Below, piece by piece: positions 23,216-31,439 of a stretch of DNA of 64,000 nt; within the stretch, counting starts at the first letter, position 1, and the number at the start of each line of letters is the position of its first letter. A program made the position numbers and the translations under genes. Source of the DNA: Alicyclobacillus tolerans (GTDB lineage Bacteria; Bacillota; Bacilli; Alicyclobacillales; Alicyclobacillaceae); assembly GCF_021739485.1 (NCBI RefSeq), contig NZ_JAJFNK010000001.1:186001-250000 (forward strand), read 5' to 3'. The notes below the pieces were generated by a model that saw nothing but the letters and a program-made list of their open reading frames with translations, was not told the origin of the DNA and made no database searches.

Positions 23216-24838
23216 TTGCTGGCGGCGAAGGCTGCAGCACATGTCAGTCGCGTTGTCGCGATCGCGGCGTTGATGCTGTTTGCTTTCGTCGCGTTTTTTC
23301 TATTTCGGCGCCCACGGCGAAAAACGACGCACAGCAGAACGGTGAAAGTGTTGGTGCTCAGCGCCTTTTTGCTGTCCGGCGCCGCCTTTGGGATTGTGCA
23401 GGAAACTGCGGCGCCTGCCAGTGCGGGTGAAAAGGTGGGAGTTCCGCTGACGTTAACGGGTGCGGTGGATTCTGTGTACCCGTCGGCAAAGGGTCTGTTG
23501 ATTGCGATGACGGTCCGACAAACGGTTGAAACGGCCGCTCCCACTCGCGTCGAGCGCTGCCATTTGTCTGCGGTTTGGTTCGTGCCCAAACCTGGCCAAC
23601 AAGAACGGAGTATCCGGCCTGGAGAAGTTTTGACGCTTCGGGGTGCGCTTGTATCGTCGGCCGGGTCTGCCCCAGGCAAGTCCGGGGACCGTCAAGCGGG
23701 GCTCTTTTCGTCGTTGTCACTGCCAAGTTACGAGGTGGAAGGAAAGCTGATTGGACTTACAGTCGCACCGCCGGGGGCTTCAGCGCGTTGGCTTGACGGC
23801 GCGCAGTCCAGGATGGATACCGCCTTGGCGACCGTCAATCCTGGTGCAGGCGCTGACCGGCAAAAGCTCTTGAAAAGCATTGTGTTTGGCGGAGTCTCCT
23901 TGGACCCTCAAACCAAGCAGTCTTTTTTACAGTCTGGACTGCTGCATATCCTGGCTGCGAGCGGTGCCAACGTGCTGCTTTTGGACAGAGCGCTCGATGT
24001 CTCGTTGTTTGCGCTGTGGCGCCGCTTGCGCTTGCCGTTTGCGGGGGCCATCGGGTTCAATGCGGCCTTGATCTGGTTTTTCGCGGGTTTATGCGGTTTT
24101 GTTCCGTCGATTAACCGTGCCGCTGCCATGAGTACGTATGCAAAACTCGGGCAGCTGTTCGGCCGGAATACGCGGGTTCAAAGCGGTCTCGCGGTTGCGG
24201 CGTTCGTGTTGTCTGTGGCTTCACCCGGGGAATTCGCGTCCGCGAGCACGGCGTTGTCGTTTTCAGCGACGTATGCGGTGGCTTTGAGCCTCGACAAGTC
24301 CGATTCAAGGCCGCAGAGACTCTGGTTTAAAGAACCGGCGCCAAAAGGGCTGTGGCGTCGGACGCTCCGGCTTTGCCTCCAGGCCCTGGTTGAATTTGGA
24401 CTTTGGGCCAAGCAGGCGTTTTACACGACCTGCCTCGTGGAGCTATACCTGCTGCCTTTAACGATTGCCCTGTTTCAACAGGTTACCCCTTTTTCCTTAG
24501 TTTCGAACTTTGTCGCCGCACCGTTGTTAGCCCTATTGCTGCCATTGAGCGGCCTGTTCGTTCTGGTTGCCGCCATCAGCTTATCCGTGCCATTCACGAT
24601 GCCAGTCGCTGTTTGGCTGTCGCAGCTCAGTTATGGATTGTTGTCCGTGCTCTTGGTTGTTGTCGATCGCGTTTCCGCCTGGCCCTTCTCACTGCTGGTC
24701 GTTAAATCCCCCTCAGACGTCTGGCTGGTTGCATATTATCTTTTGCTTTGGCTCACTCCAAAGCTGTATCGGGCATTCTCGAATCCGCGGTATTCTGTGC
24801 ATTTGCCAATTGTTTGGCCCAAGCATGTGAAAAAATGA
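23216..24838 (+). CDS. comEC: ComEC-type DNA uptake channel, without metallo-beta-lactamase domain
   Basis: ComEC forms the inner-membrane channel for single-stranded DNA in transformation. This 540-residue version has N-terminal hydrophobic helices, an OB-like periplasmic domain (about 75-185) and the helical competence domain with the signature LHILAASGANVLL (about 242-254). It ends after the last helices at LLLWLTPKLYR. The C-terminal metallo-beta-lactamase domain of B. subtilis ComEC (776 residues) is missing, and no such domain lies downstream. The TTG at 23216 has no RBS. The frame is open to a CTG at 23150 that overlaps the previous stop and has GGAGGG 5 bases before it; that start would restore a first transmembrane helix. 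Confidence 0.82.
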   Translation: MLAAKAAAHVSRVVAIAALMLFAFVAFFLFRRPRRKTTHSRTVKVLVLSAFLLSGAAFGIVQETAAPASAGEKVGVPLTLTGAVDSVYPSAKGLLIAMTVRQTVETAAPTRVERCHLSAVWFVPKPGQQERSIRPGEVLTLRGALVSSAGSAPGKSGDRQAGLFSSLSLPSYEVEGKLIGLTVAPPGASARWLDGAQSRMDTALATVNPGAGADRQKLLKSIVFGGVSLDPQTKQSFLQSGLLHILAASGANVLLLDRALDVSLFALWRRLRLPFAGAIGFNAALIWFFAGLCGFVPSINRAAAMSTYAKLGQLFGRNTRVQSGLAVAAFVLSVASPGEFASASTALSFSATYAVALSLDKSDSRPQRLWFKEPAPKGLWRRTLRLCLQALVEFGLWAKQAFYTTCLVELYLLPLTIALFQQVTPFSLVSNFVAAPLLALLLPLSGLFVLVAAISLSVPFTMPVAVWLSQLSYGLLSVLLVVVDRVSAWPFSLLVVKSPSDVWLVAYYLLLWLTPKLYRAFSNPRYSVHLPIVWPKHVKK

Positions 24839-24859
24839 ACAATTTAAGTTCCGTCATGG

Positions 24860-24877
24860 TATACTATGTGTAGTATG
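24860..24877. promoter_or_regulatory. Palindromic operator-like site before ndh
   Basis: TATACT-ATGTGT-AGTATG is a near-perfect inverted repeat; TATACT may double as the -10 box. The same TATACT-N6-AGTATA arrangement precedes ccpN at 54573-54590, so the same regulator may bind both. Confidence 0.5.
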
Positions 24878-24991
24878 TGAATGTTTTCTCAATACACCCA
24901 ATATCTAGCCCAGGCTGCCTGGATGTTTCGGGTCGACCTAGAGCATCGTAATAAAAAAGCCCACGACGGCCAAAGAAAGAGGGAGAGGGAC

Positions 24992-26173
24992 GTGGACAAA
25001 ATTGTGATTGTTGGCGCCGGATATGCGGGGATGATGGCGGCGACCCGCCTGCAACGCGGTTCTCGGGACTTCACGATGATTAACCGGCACGAGTATCACT
25101 ATTTGACGACGTTGTTGCACGAAGCTGCAGGGGGACGGGGAGCTCCCAGTCACTATTCTGTCCCTATCCGGCATATTCTCGACAAGCCCGGCTCAAAACT
25201 TGTGGTGGACGAAGTTGTCAAAATTGACAAGGAAAAGAGAGTCGTGGTTTGCAAATCCGCCGAGCATGAGTACGACATTTTGATTTTTGCTTTGGGGTGG
25301 ATTCCGGAATACTTTGGGATTGACGGGTTGAAGGAACATTCCTTGGTCTTGCGAAGCTTAAACAGCGCTTCCCACATTCGCGATCACATTGAAGACCAAT
25401 TCCGTCAGTATCTCGACGACAACAACGAAGAGCACTTGCGGATCGTCATCGGCGGGGCCGGATTGACAGGAATTGAACTGATTGGGGAACTTGTGGACTG
25501 GGTGCCTCAATTGTGTGTGCGCTACGGAATCGACCGTTCCCTGGTGGACATTCAAAACATCGAAGCCATGCCGACCATTTTACCCCAGGTTCCGGAAAAC
25601 TTGCGGGAAGTCGCCATGCAGACCCTGACGGAAAAGGGAGCCCAGCTTCGGACGAACACAAAAATTGTGAGGGTGGAAAAAGACGTCGTAGTCGTTGGCG
25701 ATGGAGAAGAAGTTCACGCCGGAACCATCGTGTGGACGGGTGGAGTTCGAGCCAACCCCTTGCTGGGTGAGGCTGGATTCACGGTCGATCGGCGCGGTCG
25801 GGCGAAAGTCAACGCTTACCTGCAATCTGTGGACGACGAAAGGGTGTTCATCGGCGGCGACAGCGCCTGGTTTGAGGGAGAAGACGGAAAACCGGCTCCG
25901 CCCACCGCACAGATGGCCACGCAAATGGGGAAACAAATTGGCGAAAACGTTCTGGCATTGGGTTCGGGCAGAGCCATGAAGGCCTTTGAACCGGATAACC
26001 AAGGCACGCTTGCCTCGTTGGGACGCGAAGTTGGGGTCGGCAACGTCAAGGGGATCCCGGTGAAGGGCGTCGTAGCCGGCTTAGCCAAAGAAGCGACTAA
26101 GGTCAAATACCTGTGGGAGTTGGGCGGAATTCGGCTGGCATCGGAGAAAACCGGTCAATTGGTTCATCGGTAA
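24992..26173 (+). CDS. ndh: Type II NADH dehydrogenase (NDH-2), FAD-dependent
   Basis: The enzyme oxidises NADH and passes electrons to menaquinone without pumping protons. The 393-residue protein opens MDKIVIVGAGYAGMMAA with the FAD-binding GxGxxG. The second dinucleotide fold for NADH is IVIGGAGLTGIELIGEL (about residues 150-166), and the C-terminal FIGGDSAWFEGEDGKPAPPTAQMATQ segment contacts FAD and quinone. The hydrophobic C-terminal tail anchors it peripherally. GTG at 24992 follows GGGAGAGGGAC; an upstream frame from 24881 runs through the operator region and is unlikely. Insertion between comEC and holA is not seen in B. subtilis. Confidence 0.9.
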   Translation: MDKIVIVGAGYAGMMAATRLQRGSRDFTMINRHEYHYLTTLLHEAAGGRGAPSHYSVPIRHILDKPGSKLVVDEVVKIDKEKRVVVCKSAEHEYDILIFALGWIPEYFGIDGLKEHSLVLRSLNSASHIRDHIEDQFRQYLDDNNEEHLRIVIGGAGLTGIELIGELVDWVPQLCVRYGIDRSLVDIQNIEAMPTILPQVPENLREVAMQTLTEKGAQLRTNTKIVRVEKDVVVVGDGEEVHAGTIVWTGGVRANPLLGEAGFTVDRRGRAKVNAYLQSVDDERVFIGGDSAWFEGEDGKPAPPTAQMATQMGKQIGENVLALGSGRAMKAFEPDNQGTLASLGREVGVGNVKGIPVKGVVAGLAKEATKVKYLWELGGIRLASEKTGQLVHR

Positions 26174-26363
26174 GCGAGTTGGCCCCGCGGGACGGTGAGG
26201 TGTTTCGTTCGTCATTCGAATTGAAAGCCGCTCGTTCTGATTGCGTGTAAAAGCTGCAGCCCGTAAAACCTACATTTTATGAGCATGGGAAAGCTCAGCC
26301 TCCTGATGACGAGTGTACAGCTGCGCAAGACAGCCAGTATACTGAAGAGGGAGGCGTTTTTGT

Positions 26364-27404
26364 TTGAACGACTGGTTGAGCGAAATGAAAGAACTTCGCA
26401 AGCAAGGGGCTTTAAGCCCGGTTTACACCCTGGTTGGGGACGAGTATGTACTCAAAAAACAGTGGATGGACAGTTTGCTCGCAGCTGTTCAGAAACAGAC
26501 AGGGCAGCCTGGGGAATTGCTGCGCTTTCACTTTGACGAAGAAGGGGCGGACCGGGCGCTGTTGGCGTGCCAAAGCCTCTCGTTGTTTTCTGAAATGAAC
26601 GTGGTTTACTTAGACCAATGCACCGTTTTATCGTCCGCGAATAAAGCAAAGTTTGACGGCGCTTCACTTGAAGAATACTTGAAGAACCCCATCCAAAACA
26701 GCGTCCTTATCTTGGGTGTCGGTTCGGAAAAGTTGGACGAACGCAAAAAGATTTCGAAACTTGCTAAGCAGTTTCCTGTGGTCGACTGCTCAACCCCAAA
26801 GGACGACGTCGCTTTGCAGGTCATGGCCTTTCTGGTCAAACAAAAACAGGTGGAGATATCGGCGTCCGGACAGCGGGAATTGTGGAGGCGGTGCCACAAT
26901 CTGACCCTCGCTTCTTCGGAACTGGACAAGCTGTGGGCTTATACAGATGGGCAACTGGTCGACGAAGGCCACGTTCAAGAGCTCGTTACGCCGCCTCTGG
27001 AGGACAACGTATTTGCGTGGATCGACGGAGTCGTCAAAGGCCAAGTGCAAAAGGCGTTTGCTTCTCTTCAAGACGTTCTCCTCGGGGGGCACGATGGATA
27101 CAGCTTATTGGCCCTGATTGCCAGGCAATTGAGGGCTATGTGGTATGCCCGGGTGTTGTCCGGGCGGGGACTGAGTCAGCCGCAAATTGCGGCCCGCGCT
27201 GGCATACATCCTTATGCGATGAAAGTCGCGTCGCAACAAGCGCACGGAGTTTCGGCCGCCAACATCGAAAGCCTTCTTACCACCATCGCAGACGTGGAGT
27301 TCGCAATGAAGTCCGGACGCCTCGACAGCAAGCAGGCTTTGGATTACGTCGTGGTGGCGTGTACAAGACTAATTCAGAATGGACATGGGCAGAGTACTCG
27401 TTGA
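26364..27404 (+). CDS. holA: DNA polymerase III delta subunit
   Basis: HolA is the wrench subunit of the clamp loader that opens the beta sliding clamp. The 346-residue length and the sequence pattern of an AAA+-like N-terminal domain without a Walker A motif fit the family (YTLVGDEYVLKKQWMDSL near the N-terminus, LVGV-like ILGVGSEKLDERKKISKLAKQF near 110-135). Helical C-terminal domain includes YSLLALIARQLRAMWYARVL. The TTG start has GAGGGAGGCG upstream. It is followed immediately by the SASP gene; in B. subtilis holA lies between comEC and rpsT too. Confidence 0.92.
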   Translation: MNDWLSEMKELRKQGALSPVYTLVGDEYVLKKQWMDSLLAAVQKQTGQPGELLRFHFDEEGADRALLACQSLSLFSEMNVVYLDQCTVLSSANKAKFDGASLEEYLKNPIQNSVLILGVGSEKLDERKKISKLAKQFPVVDCSTPKDDVALQVMAFLVKQKQVEISASGQRELWRRCHNLTLASSELDKLWAYTDGQLVDEGHVQELVTPPLEDNVFAWIDGVVKGQVQKAFASLQDVLLGGHDGYSLLALIARQLRAMWYARVLSGRGLSQPQIAARAGIHPYAMKVASQQAHGVSAANIESLLTTIADVEFAMKSGRLDSKQALDYVVVACTRLIQNGHGQSTR

Positions 27405-27417
27405 GGGGGGTCACTCA

Positions 27418-27789
27418 ATGAGCAGACGCAGGCGTCGCAGTTTACTGGTGCCTGAAGCGCGTCAGGCACTCGACCAGTTGCGAAACTCGGTCATTGTGGA
27501 GAAATCCGCTCCGTCAAACCATCTGACTCAAGGCGAGAATGCCTGGACCGCCGTCAATTCGGCGGCGTCAGGCACTAGGTCGCCCGTCCAGCAAGAGCGC
27601 TCTGGACCGTCCGTAGCCGGAGTTGCAAATGCCGTCGGCGTCCCGTATCAACAAGGAGATAACGGCAATCTCACTACGCGTCAGGCCGGCAAGATCGGCG
27701 GGCAAATTGGCGGCTCCATGGTTCAAAGGCTCATTTCGATTGCAGAACAGGAACTGGCTAAGGAATCAAATCCTCCGAGAAACACATAA
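27418..27789 (+). CDS. Divergent alpha/beta-type small acid-soluble spore protein
   Basis: The 123-residue protein has the two conserved ends of alpha/beta SASPs: near the N-terminus LLVPEARQALDQLRNSVI (compare LVVPGAQAALDQMKYEIA) and near the C-terminus QAGKIGGQIGGSMVQRLISIAEQEL (compare the ANGSVGGEITKRLVAL block). SASPs coat spore DNA and are cleaved on germination by Gpr, whose gene lies 430 bases away. Between the ends is a Ser/Gly/Gln-rich stretch of about 55 residues that typical 60-75-residue SASPs lack. The Gpr site (E-[IF]-A-S-E) is not recognisable. The basic start MSRRRRRSL is also unusual. GAGGGGGG lies upstream of the ATG. Confidence 0.72.
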   Translation: MSRRRRRSLLVPEARQALDQLRNSVIVEKSAPSNHLTQGENAWTAVNSAASGTRSPVQQERSGPSVAGVANAVGVPYQQGDNGNLTTRQAGKIGGQIGGSMVQRLISIAEQELAKESNPPRNT

Positions 27790-27814
27790 AAAACGACCCC
27801 CAGGGGCCGTTTTT
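27788..27814. terminator. Bidirectional terminator between the SASP gene and rpsT
   Basis: AAAACG-a-CCCC and GGGG-c-CGTTTT flank a two-base loop. A- and T-runs on both sides serve the convergent SASP (+) and rpsT (-) transcripts. Confidence 0.85.
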
Positions 27815-27826
27815 CACTCTCAGGTC

Positions 27827-28099
27827 TTATTGGTTTGCCGCAATCGCGTTGAATCGGCGGGTCAAACGTGACTTTTTCCGACTGGCCGTGTTGCGGTGAA
27901 TAATCCCTTTAGTCGCTGCTTTATCCAACGCACGGTTTGCGAGTTTCAACGCCACGCGGGCTTGTTCAACATCGCTTTGGCCAAGCGCAGATTCAAACTT
28001 CTTAATCGTGGTGCGCAGCGCAGACTTAAGGGACACATTGCGCAGCGTCCTGCGGCTTGAAACGTTCACGCGTTTTTCGGCAGATTTGATGTTTGGCAC
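27827..28099 (-). CDS. rpsT: 30S ribosomal protein S20
   Basis: The 90-residue basic helical protein opens MPNIKSAEKRVNVSSRRTLRN and contains the S20 pattern ALKLANRALDKAATKGIIHRNTASRKKSRLTRRFN. It binds 16S rRNA helices at the base of the body of the 30S subunit. The GTG at 28097-28099 has AAGGAGGTGA upstream on the minus strand; a longer frame to 28138 would read through that RBS. Its opposite orientation to holA and gpr is the same as in B. subtilis. Confidence 0.96.
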   Translation of the reverse strand: MPNIKSAEKRVNVSSRRTLRNVSLKSALRTTIKKFESALGQSDVEQARVALKLANRALDKAATKGIIHRNTASRKKSRLTRRFNAIAANQ

Positions 28100-28217
28100 A
28101 GTCTCACCTCCTTGCAGCCATTCGATACACAGACGCACATGAGTCTACCACATGTATGAGCGTCCTGCAAGCGAACACTGAATGCAACTACGCATCTGAA
28201 TGGGGGTCGATGGAAAC

Positions 28218-29285
28218 ATGACTCGGCATGTATGGTTTAATCAAAAAAGGTTCTACCGTGTCTCCAAAACCGCCAGCGTTTCAAACCCGAAAGAGCCGCC
28301 TTTTGCACAGGGCGCGTACAGTCCGCGTACAGACCTCGCCGTAGAGGCCCACGAAATGGCCCGAGGGCCTGAGAAGTCTTTGCCCGGAGTGGATGAGAGC
28401 CATGAAGACTTGGAGGAAGGCATTCACATCTCGCGGGTGCACGTCCGCACCGTGCAGGCAGAACGTCGAATCGGCAAGAAGAAGGGGCACTACGTCACTC
28501 TGGAAGCGCCTGGGCTGCGTCACCGCGATCCGGATCTGCAAGAGAAAGTTTCGGAGAAGCTGGCTGAGGAACTCAACAGCCTGTTGCGCCTGAAAGAAAA
28601 CGCGACGGTGTTGGTGGTAGGTCTTGGAAATGCAAATGTAACCCCTGACGCCTTGGGGCCGCTTGTGGTTCAGCGGTTGTTTGTCACACGCCACTTGTTC
28701 CGCTTTATGCCGGAAATCATGGATGAAGGGTACCGGACGGTATCCGCGGTATCTCCGGGGGTGCTTGGCATTACCGGAATTGAAACGACCGAAATCGTGC
28801 AAGGGATTGTCGAACACGTTCGTCCGGATGCGATCATTGCCATCGACGCCCTGGCTTCGCGTTCGTTGAGTCGGGTAAACTCCACCATCCAGATTGCGGA
28901 TACCGGCATACAACCTGGCGCCGGCATCGGGAACAAGAGAAAAGCCCTCGACCAATCCACTTGCGGTGTTCCAGTAATTGCCATCGGAGTTCCCACCGTC
29001 ATTGACGCTGCAACCATCGCGAACGACGCCGTAGAGCTGATTTTGCAGCAGTTAAAACATACCGTGCCTGGAAACGGGGCCAATAAGATCTTTGACCAAA
29101 TGAATCCCAACGAAAAGTGGCAGTTGATCCGGGAAGTGCTCGATCCGCTAGGCAACAACCTCATTGTGACGCCCAAGGAGATCGACGAGTTTGTGGAGGA
29201 CGTAGCTCACGTCGTAGCCAAAGGCTTAAACGTAGCGCTTCACCCGGGAATGACCATGGACGAAGCGGCTGTATTGACTCACTGA
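28218..29285 (+). CDS. gpr: GPR germination endopeptidase
   Basis: Gpr is a spore protease that degrades SASPs during germination. It is made as a zymogen that removes its own N-terminal pro-peptide. From the ATG at 28218 (GGGGG at 28202-28206) the protein has 355 residues. The region YSPRTDLAVEAHEMA (about residues 34-48) marks the end of the pro-peptide and the start of the mature enzyme. Core blocks such as VLVVGLGNANVTPDALGPLVV and IIAIDALASRS are typical of the A25 peptidase family. The pro-peptide is longer than the 15-16 residues usual in Bacillus. B. subtilis has spoIIP next; here a terminator follows. Confidence 0.93.
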   Translation: MTRHVWFNQKRFYRVSKTASVSNPKEPPFAQGAYSPRTDLAVEAHEMARGPEKSLPGVDESHEDLEEGIHISRVHVRTVQAERRIGKKKGHYVTLEAPGLRHRDPDLQEKVSEKLAEELNSLLRLKENATVLVVGLGNANVTPDALGPLVVQRLFVTRHLFRFMPEIMDEGYRTVSAVSPGVLGITGIETTEIVQGIVEHVRPDAIIAIDALASRSLSRVNSTIQIADTGIQPGAGIGNKRKALDQSTCGVPVIAIGVPTVIDAATIANDAVELILQQLKHTVPGNGANKIFDQMNPNEKWQLIREVLDPLGNNLIVTPKEIDEFVEDVAHVVAKGLNVALHPGMTMDEAAVLTH

Positions 29286-29287
29286 CG

Positions 29288-29342
29288 ACAAACCCCCGTC
29301 CCAAAAAGTTGAGCGCTTTTGGGTGACGGGGGTTTGTTTTTC
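29288..29342 (+). terminator. Strong terminator after gpr
   Basis: ACAAACCCCCGTC (29288-29300) pairs with GACGGGGGTTTGT (29325-29337). Inside it, CCAAAA pairs with TTTTGG. A T-run follows; the A/T symmetry means it can also end the minus-strand transglycosylase transcript. Confidence 0.92.
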
Positions 29343-29379
29343 CGCAATGTGGAGTCGGGGTTTTCCAGCATGTCAAAAC

Positions 29380-30360
29380 TCAGGCGTTTTGAGCAAATTG
29401 CCGCGCATATTGCATGACTTTTTGCACGTATCCCATCGTCTCTGGATACGGAGGAATTCCTCCGTGTGCTTGAACGGAACCGGGGCCGGCGTTGTAGGCA
29501 GCCAGGGCCAAATCGATGCGGCCGCCAAACTGTGCAATTAGGTTATGCAAGTATTGAGTGCCTGCCATGATGTTTTGCACAGGGTCAAATGGATTCGCAA
29601 CTCCAAATTGCTGCCACGTAGCCGGCATCAACTGCATCAGGCCGACGGCTCCGGCAGAACTTACGGCGTCGGGATTCATGCCGGATTCCTGTGCGATCAC
29701 GGCGCGAATCAGGCTGGCCGGGACGTTGTATTTTAAACTCGCCGACGCAACGGCCGCGTTGATTTGGCCGGTTGTGTCGCCGTTTTGGGCTGTACTTTCG
29801 CTGCCGTTCGCAGTCGCAGCGCCGGATTTAAACGATGCCGGTCCCTGAGCGCCTTCCAGGGCCTGCAAGTCCTGAACGGTCCATGGCAAGGCTTGGGAGT
29901 CCGACAATCTAGTAAGGCTCGGCTGCAATGCACTGCCTGCCGCGCCGGCAAGCTCGGATTGCAAACCGGTTGTCAACCCGTCTGCAGCGCTCAGCAGCGA
30001 CGAGTTCAGGTTGCCTTGACTCGGGGGCAGGGTGTTGGAACCGACTGACGAGTTTGCCAACAGGCTTTGGAGTGCAGGGCCTGTCAGCTCAGACAACATC
30101 GTCGAGCCTGGGCTGACGAGGCTTTGTCCCGGACCTGAGGTTCCAGGGAAGATTCCCTGAACGGTCCCATAGCCGCTCCCGCTCGTCACACTGCCCGCTG
30201 TATTTCCAGTGAGTCCTTCCCCTTCTAACGCGGCGATTTGCTGCTCCAATTCAACGGCAAACAACAAAAGCGTTTCTTGCGAAGGACTTTGGGCAGGGAC
30301 TTCAGGAGAAGCTGCTTGATTTGGTAGAGGTGCAAGTTGACCGGATATCGTGTTTTGCAT
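29380..30360 (-). CDS. Lytic transglycosylase with C-terminal SLT domain
   Basis: This 326-residue protein cleaves the glycan strand of peptidoglycan. The SLT (goose-lysozyme-like) domain is at the C-terminus (about residues 205-320): AVIAQESGMNPDAVSSAGAVGLMQLMP contains the catalytic Glu, and ALAAYNAGPGSV the substrate-binding motif. The first 200 residues are low-complexity, rich in Ser, Gly, Gln and Leu, and have no signal peptide or transmembrane helix that I can see, so the export route is unclear. B. subtilis YjbJ has a similar plan. ATG at 30358-30360 has GGAGAG upstream on the minus strand; a repeated sequence containing further RBS-like GGAGAG lies just beyond. Confidence 0.85.
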   Translation of the reverse strand: MQNTISGQLAPLPNQAASPEVPAQSPSQETLLLFAVELEQQIAALEGEGLTGNTAGSVTSGSGYGTVQGIFPGTSGPGQSLVSPGSTMLSELTGPALQSLLANSSVGSNTLPPSQGNLNSSLLSAADGLTTGLQSELAGAAGSALQPSLTRLSDSQALPWTVQDLQALEGAQGPASFKSGAATANGSESTAQNGDTTGQINAAVASASLKYNVPASLIRAVIAQESGMNPDAVSSAGAVGLMQLMPATWQQFGVANPFDPVQNIMAGTQYLHNLIAQFGGRIDLALAAYNAGPGSVQAHGGIPPYPETMGYVQKVMQYARQFAQNA

Positions 30361-30368
30361 CTGCGGGA

Positions 30369-30434
30369 TCTCTCCATCTTTCCATCTGGCCATCTCTCCA
30401 CCTGGCCATCTCTAAATCTGGCCATCGGCCATCC
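30369..30434. repeat. Degenerate 16-bp tandem repeat upstream of the transglycosylase gene
   Basis: CCATCTCTCCACCTGG (30390-30405) and CCATCTCTAAATCTGG (30406-30421) are adjacent, with partial copies on both sides. On the minus strand each unit reads GG...AGAGATGG, that is, an RBS-like box followed by ATG, so each unit resembles a start site. Confidence 0.75.
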
Positions 30435-30606
30435 ACAAAATAGACCTCGACAATCGGCCTCGAAAACCTGGAATAGCCTTTCTACACTTCATTTGAATCC
30501 TCCTTCCTCACAGGTTTGAAAATCTCAAAAACAGATTCATAGAGTACTAATGTTGGTTGCTTTGTCATATACATCTTCTCAAACAACGAACTTGTGGGGG
30601 ATTGTC

Positions 30607-31257
30607 ATGAACGACTCATGGGCGGGTATCCAGCGCATTGCAAAACGGGCATTTGCAACGGGGCTGTTTGTTTTACTTTTGCTTGGGGCCAGTGCGGCCG
30701 CTTTCTCGGCACTTGCTGCAGGGGTGACGGCACTGTCGAACGTCAGAGGCTCTTATCTGGGGCAGACGGGTCAACCAGCGGCGCAGCAGGTTCCTGCAGC
30801 GGGCGCGTCCGTGCCGCAGGGACTTCCATATGCAAACGGCGGTGGGACACAAGGGCTGTCTGGCACAGCCGTACCGGCGCAGCCCTTCGGCCAAGCCAAC
30901 CCCGGTTTGGCGAATTCCGGTGCGGGGGTTCCCACCCCGGGCCAGGGACAAACGGCGGTCGACGTAGTGCCTAGTTTAACCGACCGCATCAACTACCAAC
31001 TCGACCACATGCACAGCCCAATCAGCTCGGCCATCGACAGCGGCGGCGTAGTACTCAACCAAAAGATTCAGCACACCTTTGGCCGTTTTATGGCGAATCT
31101 GCTTCAGTTCCTGTTTGTCGAACAATCCGATGGATCGCCATCTGCCCATTCGTCGAACTTAAATCCGGCTTTGCCCGGAGGGAACTCTTATGGAACCGGT
31201 TCGCAGTTCTCAACGCCTTCCGGGGGAGTTCCTGGGCAAACGGCGGTGCAGCCCTAG
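30607..31257 (+). CDS. Membrane-anchored protein of unknown function (position of yqxA)
   Basis: The 216-residue protein has a basic N-terminus, one hydrophobic helix (FATGLFVLLLLGASAAAFSAL, about residues 15-35) and a long Pro/Gly/Gln/Ala-rich low-complexity segment. Near residues 125-175 a more regular stretch follows (SLTDRINYQLDHMHSPISSAIDSGGVVLNQKIQHTFGRF), then a Ser/Gly-rich tail. GGGGGA precedes the ATG. B. subtilis has spoIIP and yqxA (DUF3679, a small membrane protein) between gpr and lepA. This gene sits in that place but shows no clear similarity I can name. Function unknown. Confidence 0.6.
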   Translation: MNDSWAGIQRIAKRAFATGLFVLLLLGASAAAFSALAAGVTALSNVRGSYLGQTGQPAAQQVPAAGASVPQGLPYANGGGTQGLSGTAVPAQPFGQANPGLANSGAGVPTPGQGQTAVDVVPSLTDRINYQLDHMHSPISSAIDSGGVVLNQKIQHTFGRFMANLLQFLFVEQSDGSPSAHSSNLNPALPGGNSYGTGSQFSTPSGGVPGQTAVQP

Positions 31258-31327
31258 GCGATCGCGCTCTGAATGGGACGGACGCTGGTCGTGTCTGCAA
31301 CGGTGCGCGGGCGGCCAACGTGTCTGG

Positions 31328-31356
31328 TTGTCGCGCAAAATTCGGGGTGATATAAT
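31328..31356 (+). promoter_or_regulatory. Sigma-A promoter for lepA-hemW
   Basis: TTGTCG (31328-31333) and a perfect TATAAT (31351-31356) are separated by 17 bases, about 85 bases before the lepA start. Confidence 0.8.
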
Positions 31357-31439
31357 AAAAGGCACTATATTGCCGAATGCCGCGCCAGACGCGCGGCCTA
31401 TTTCATGCGCAATTTTAAGCGTGAGGCACAAACGGGAGG

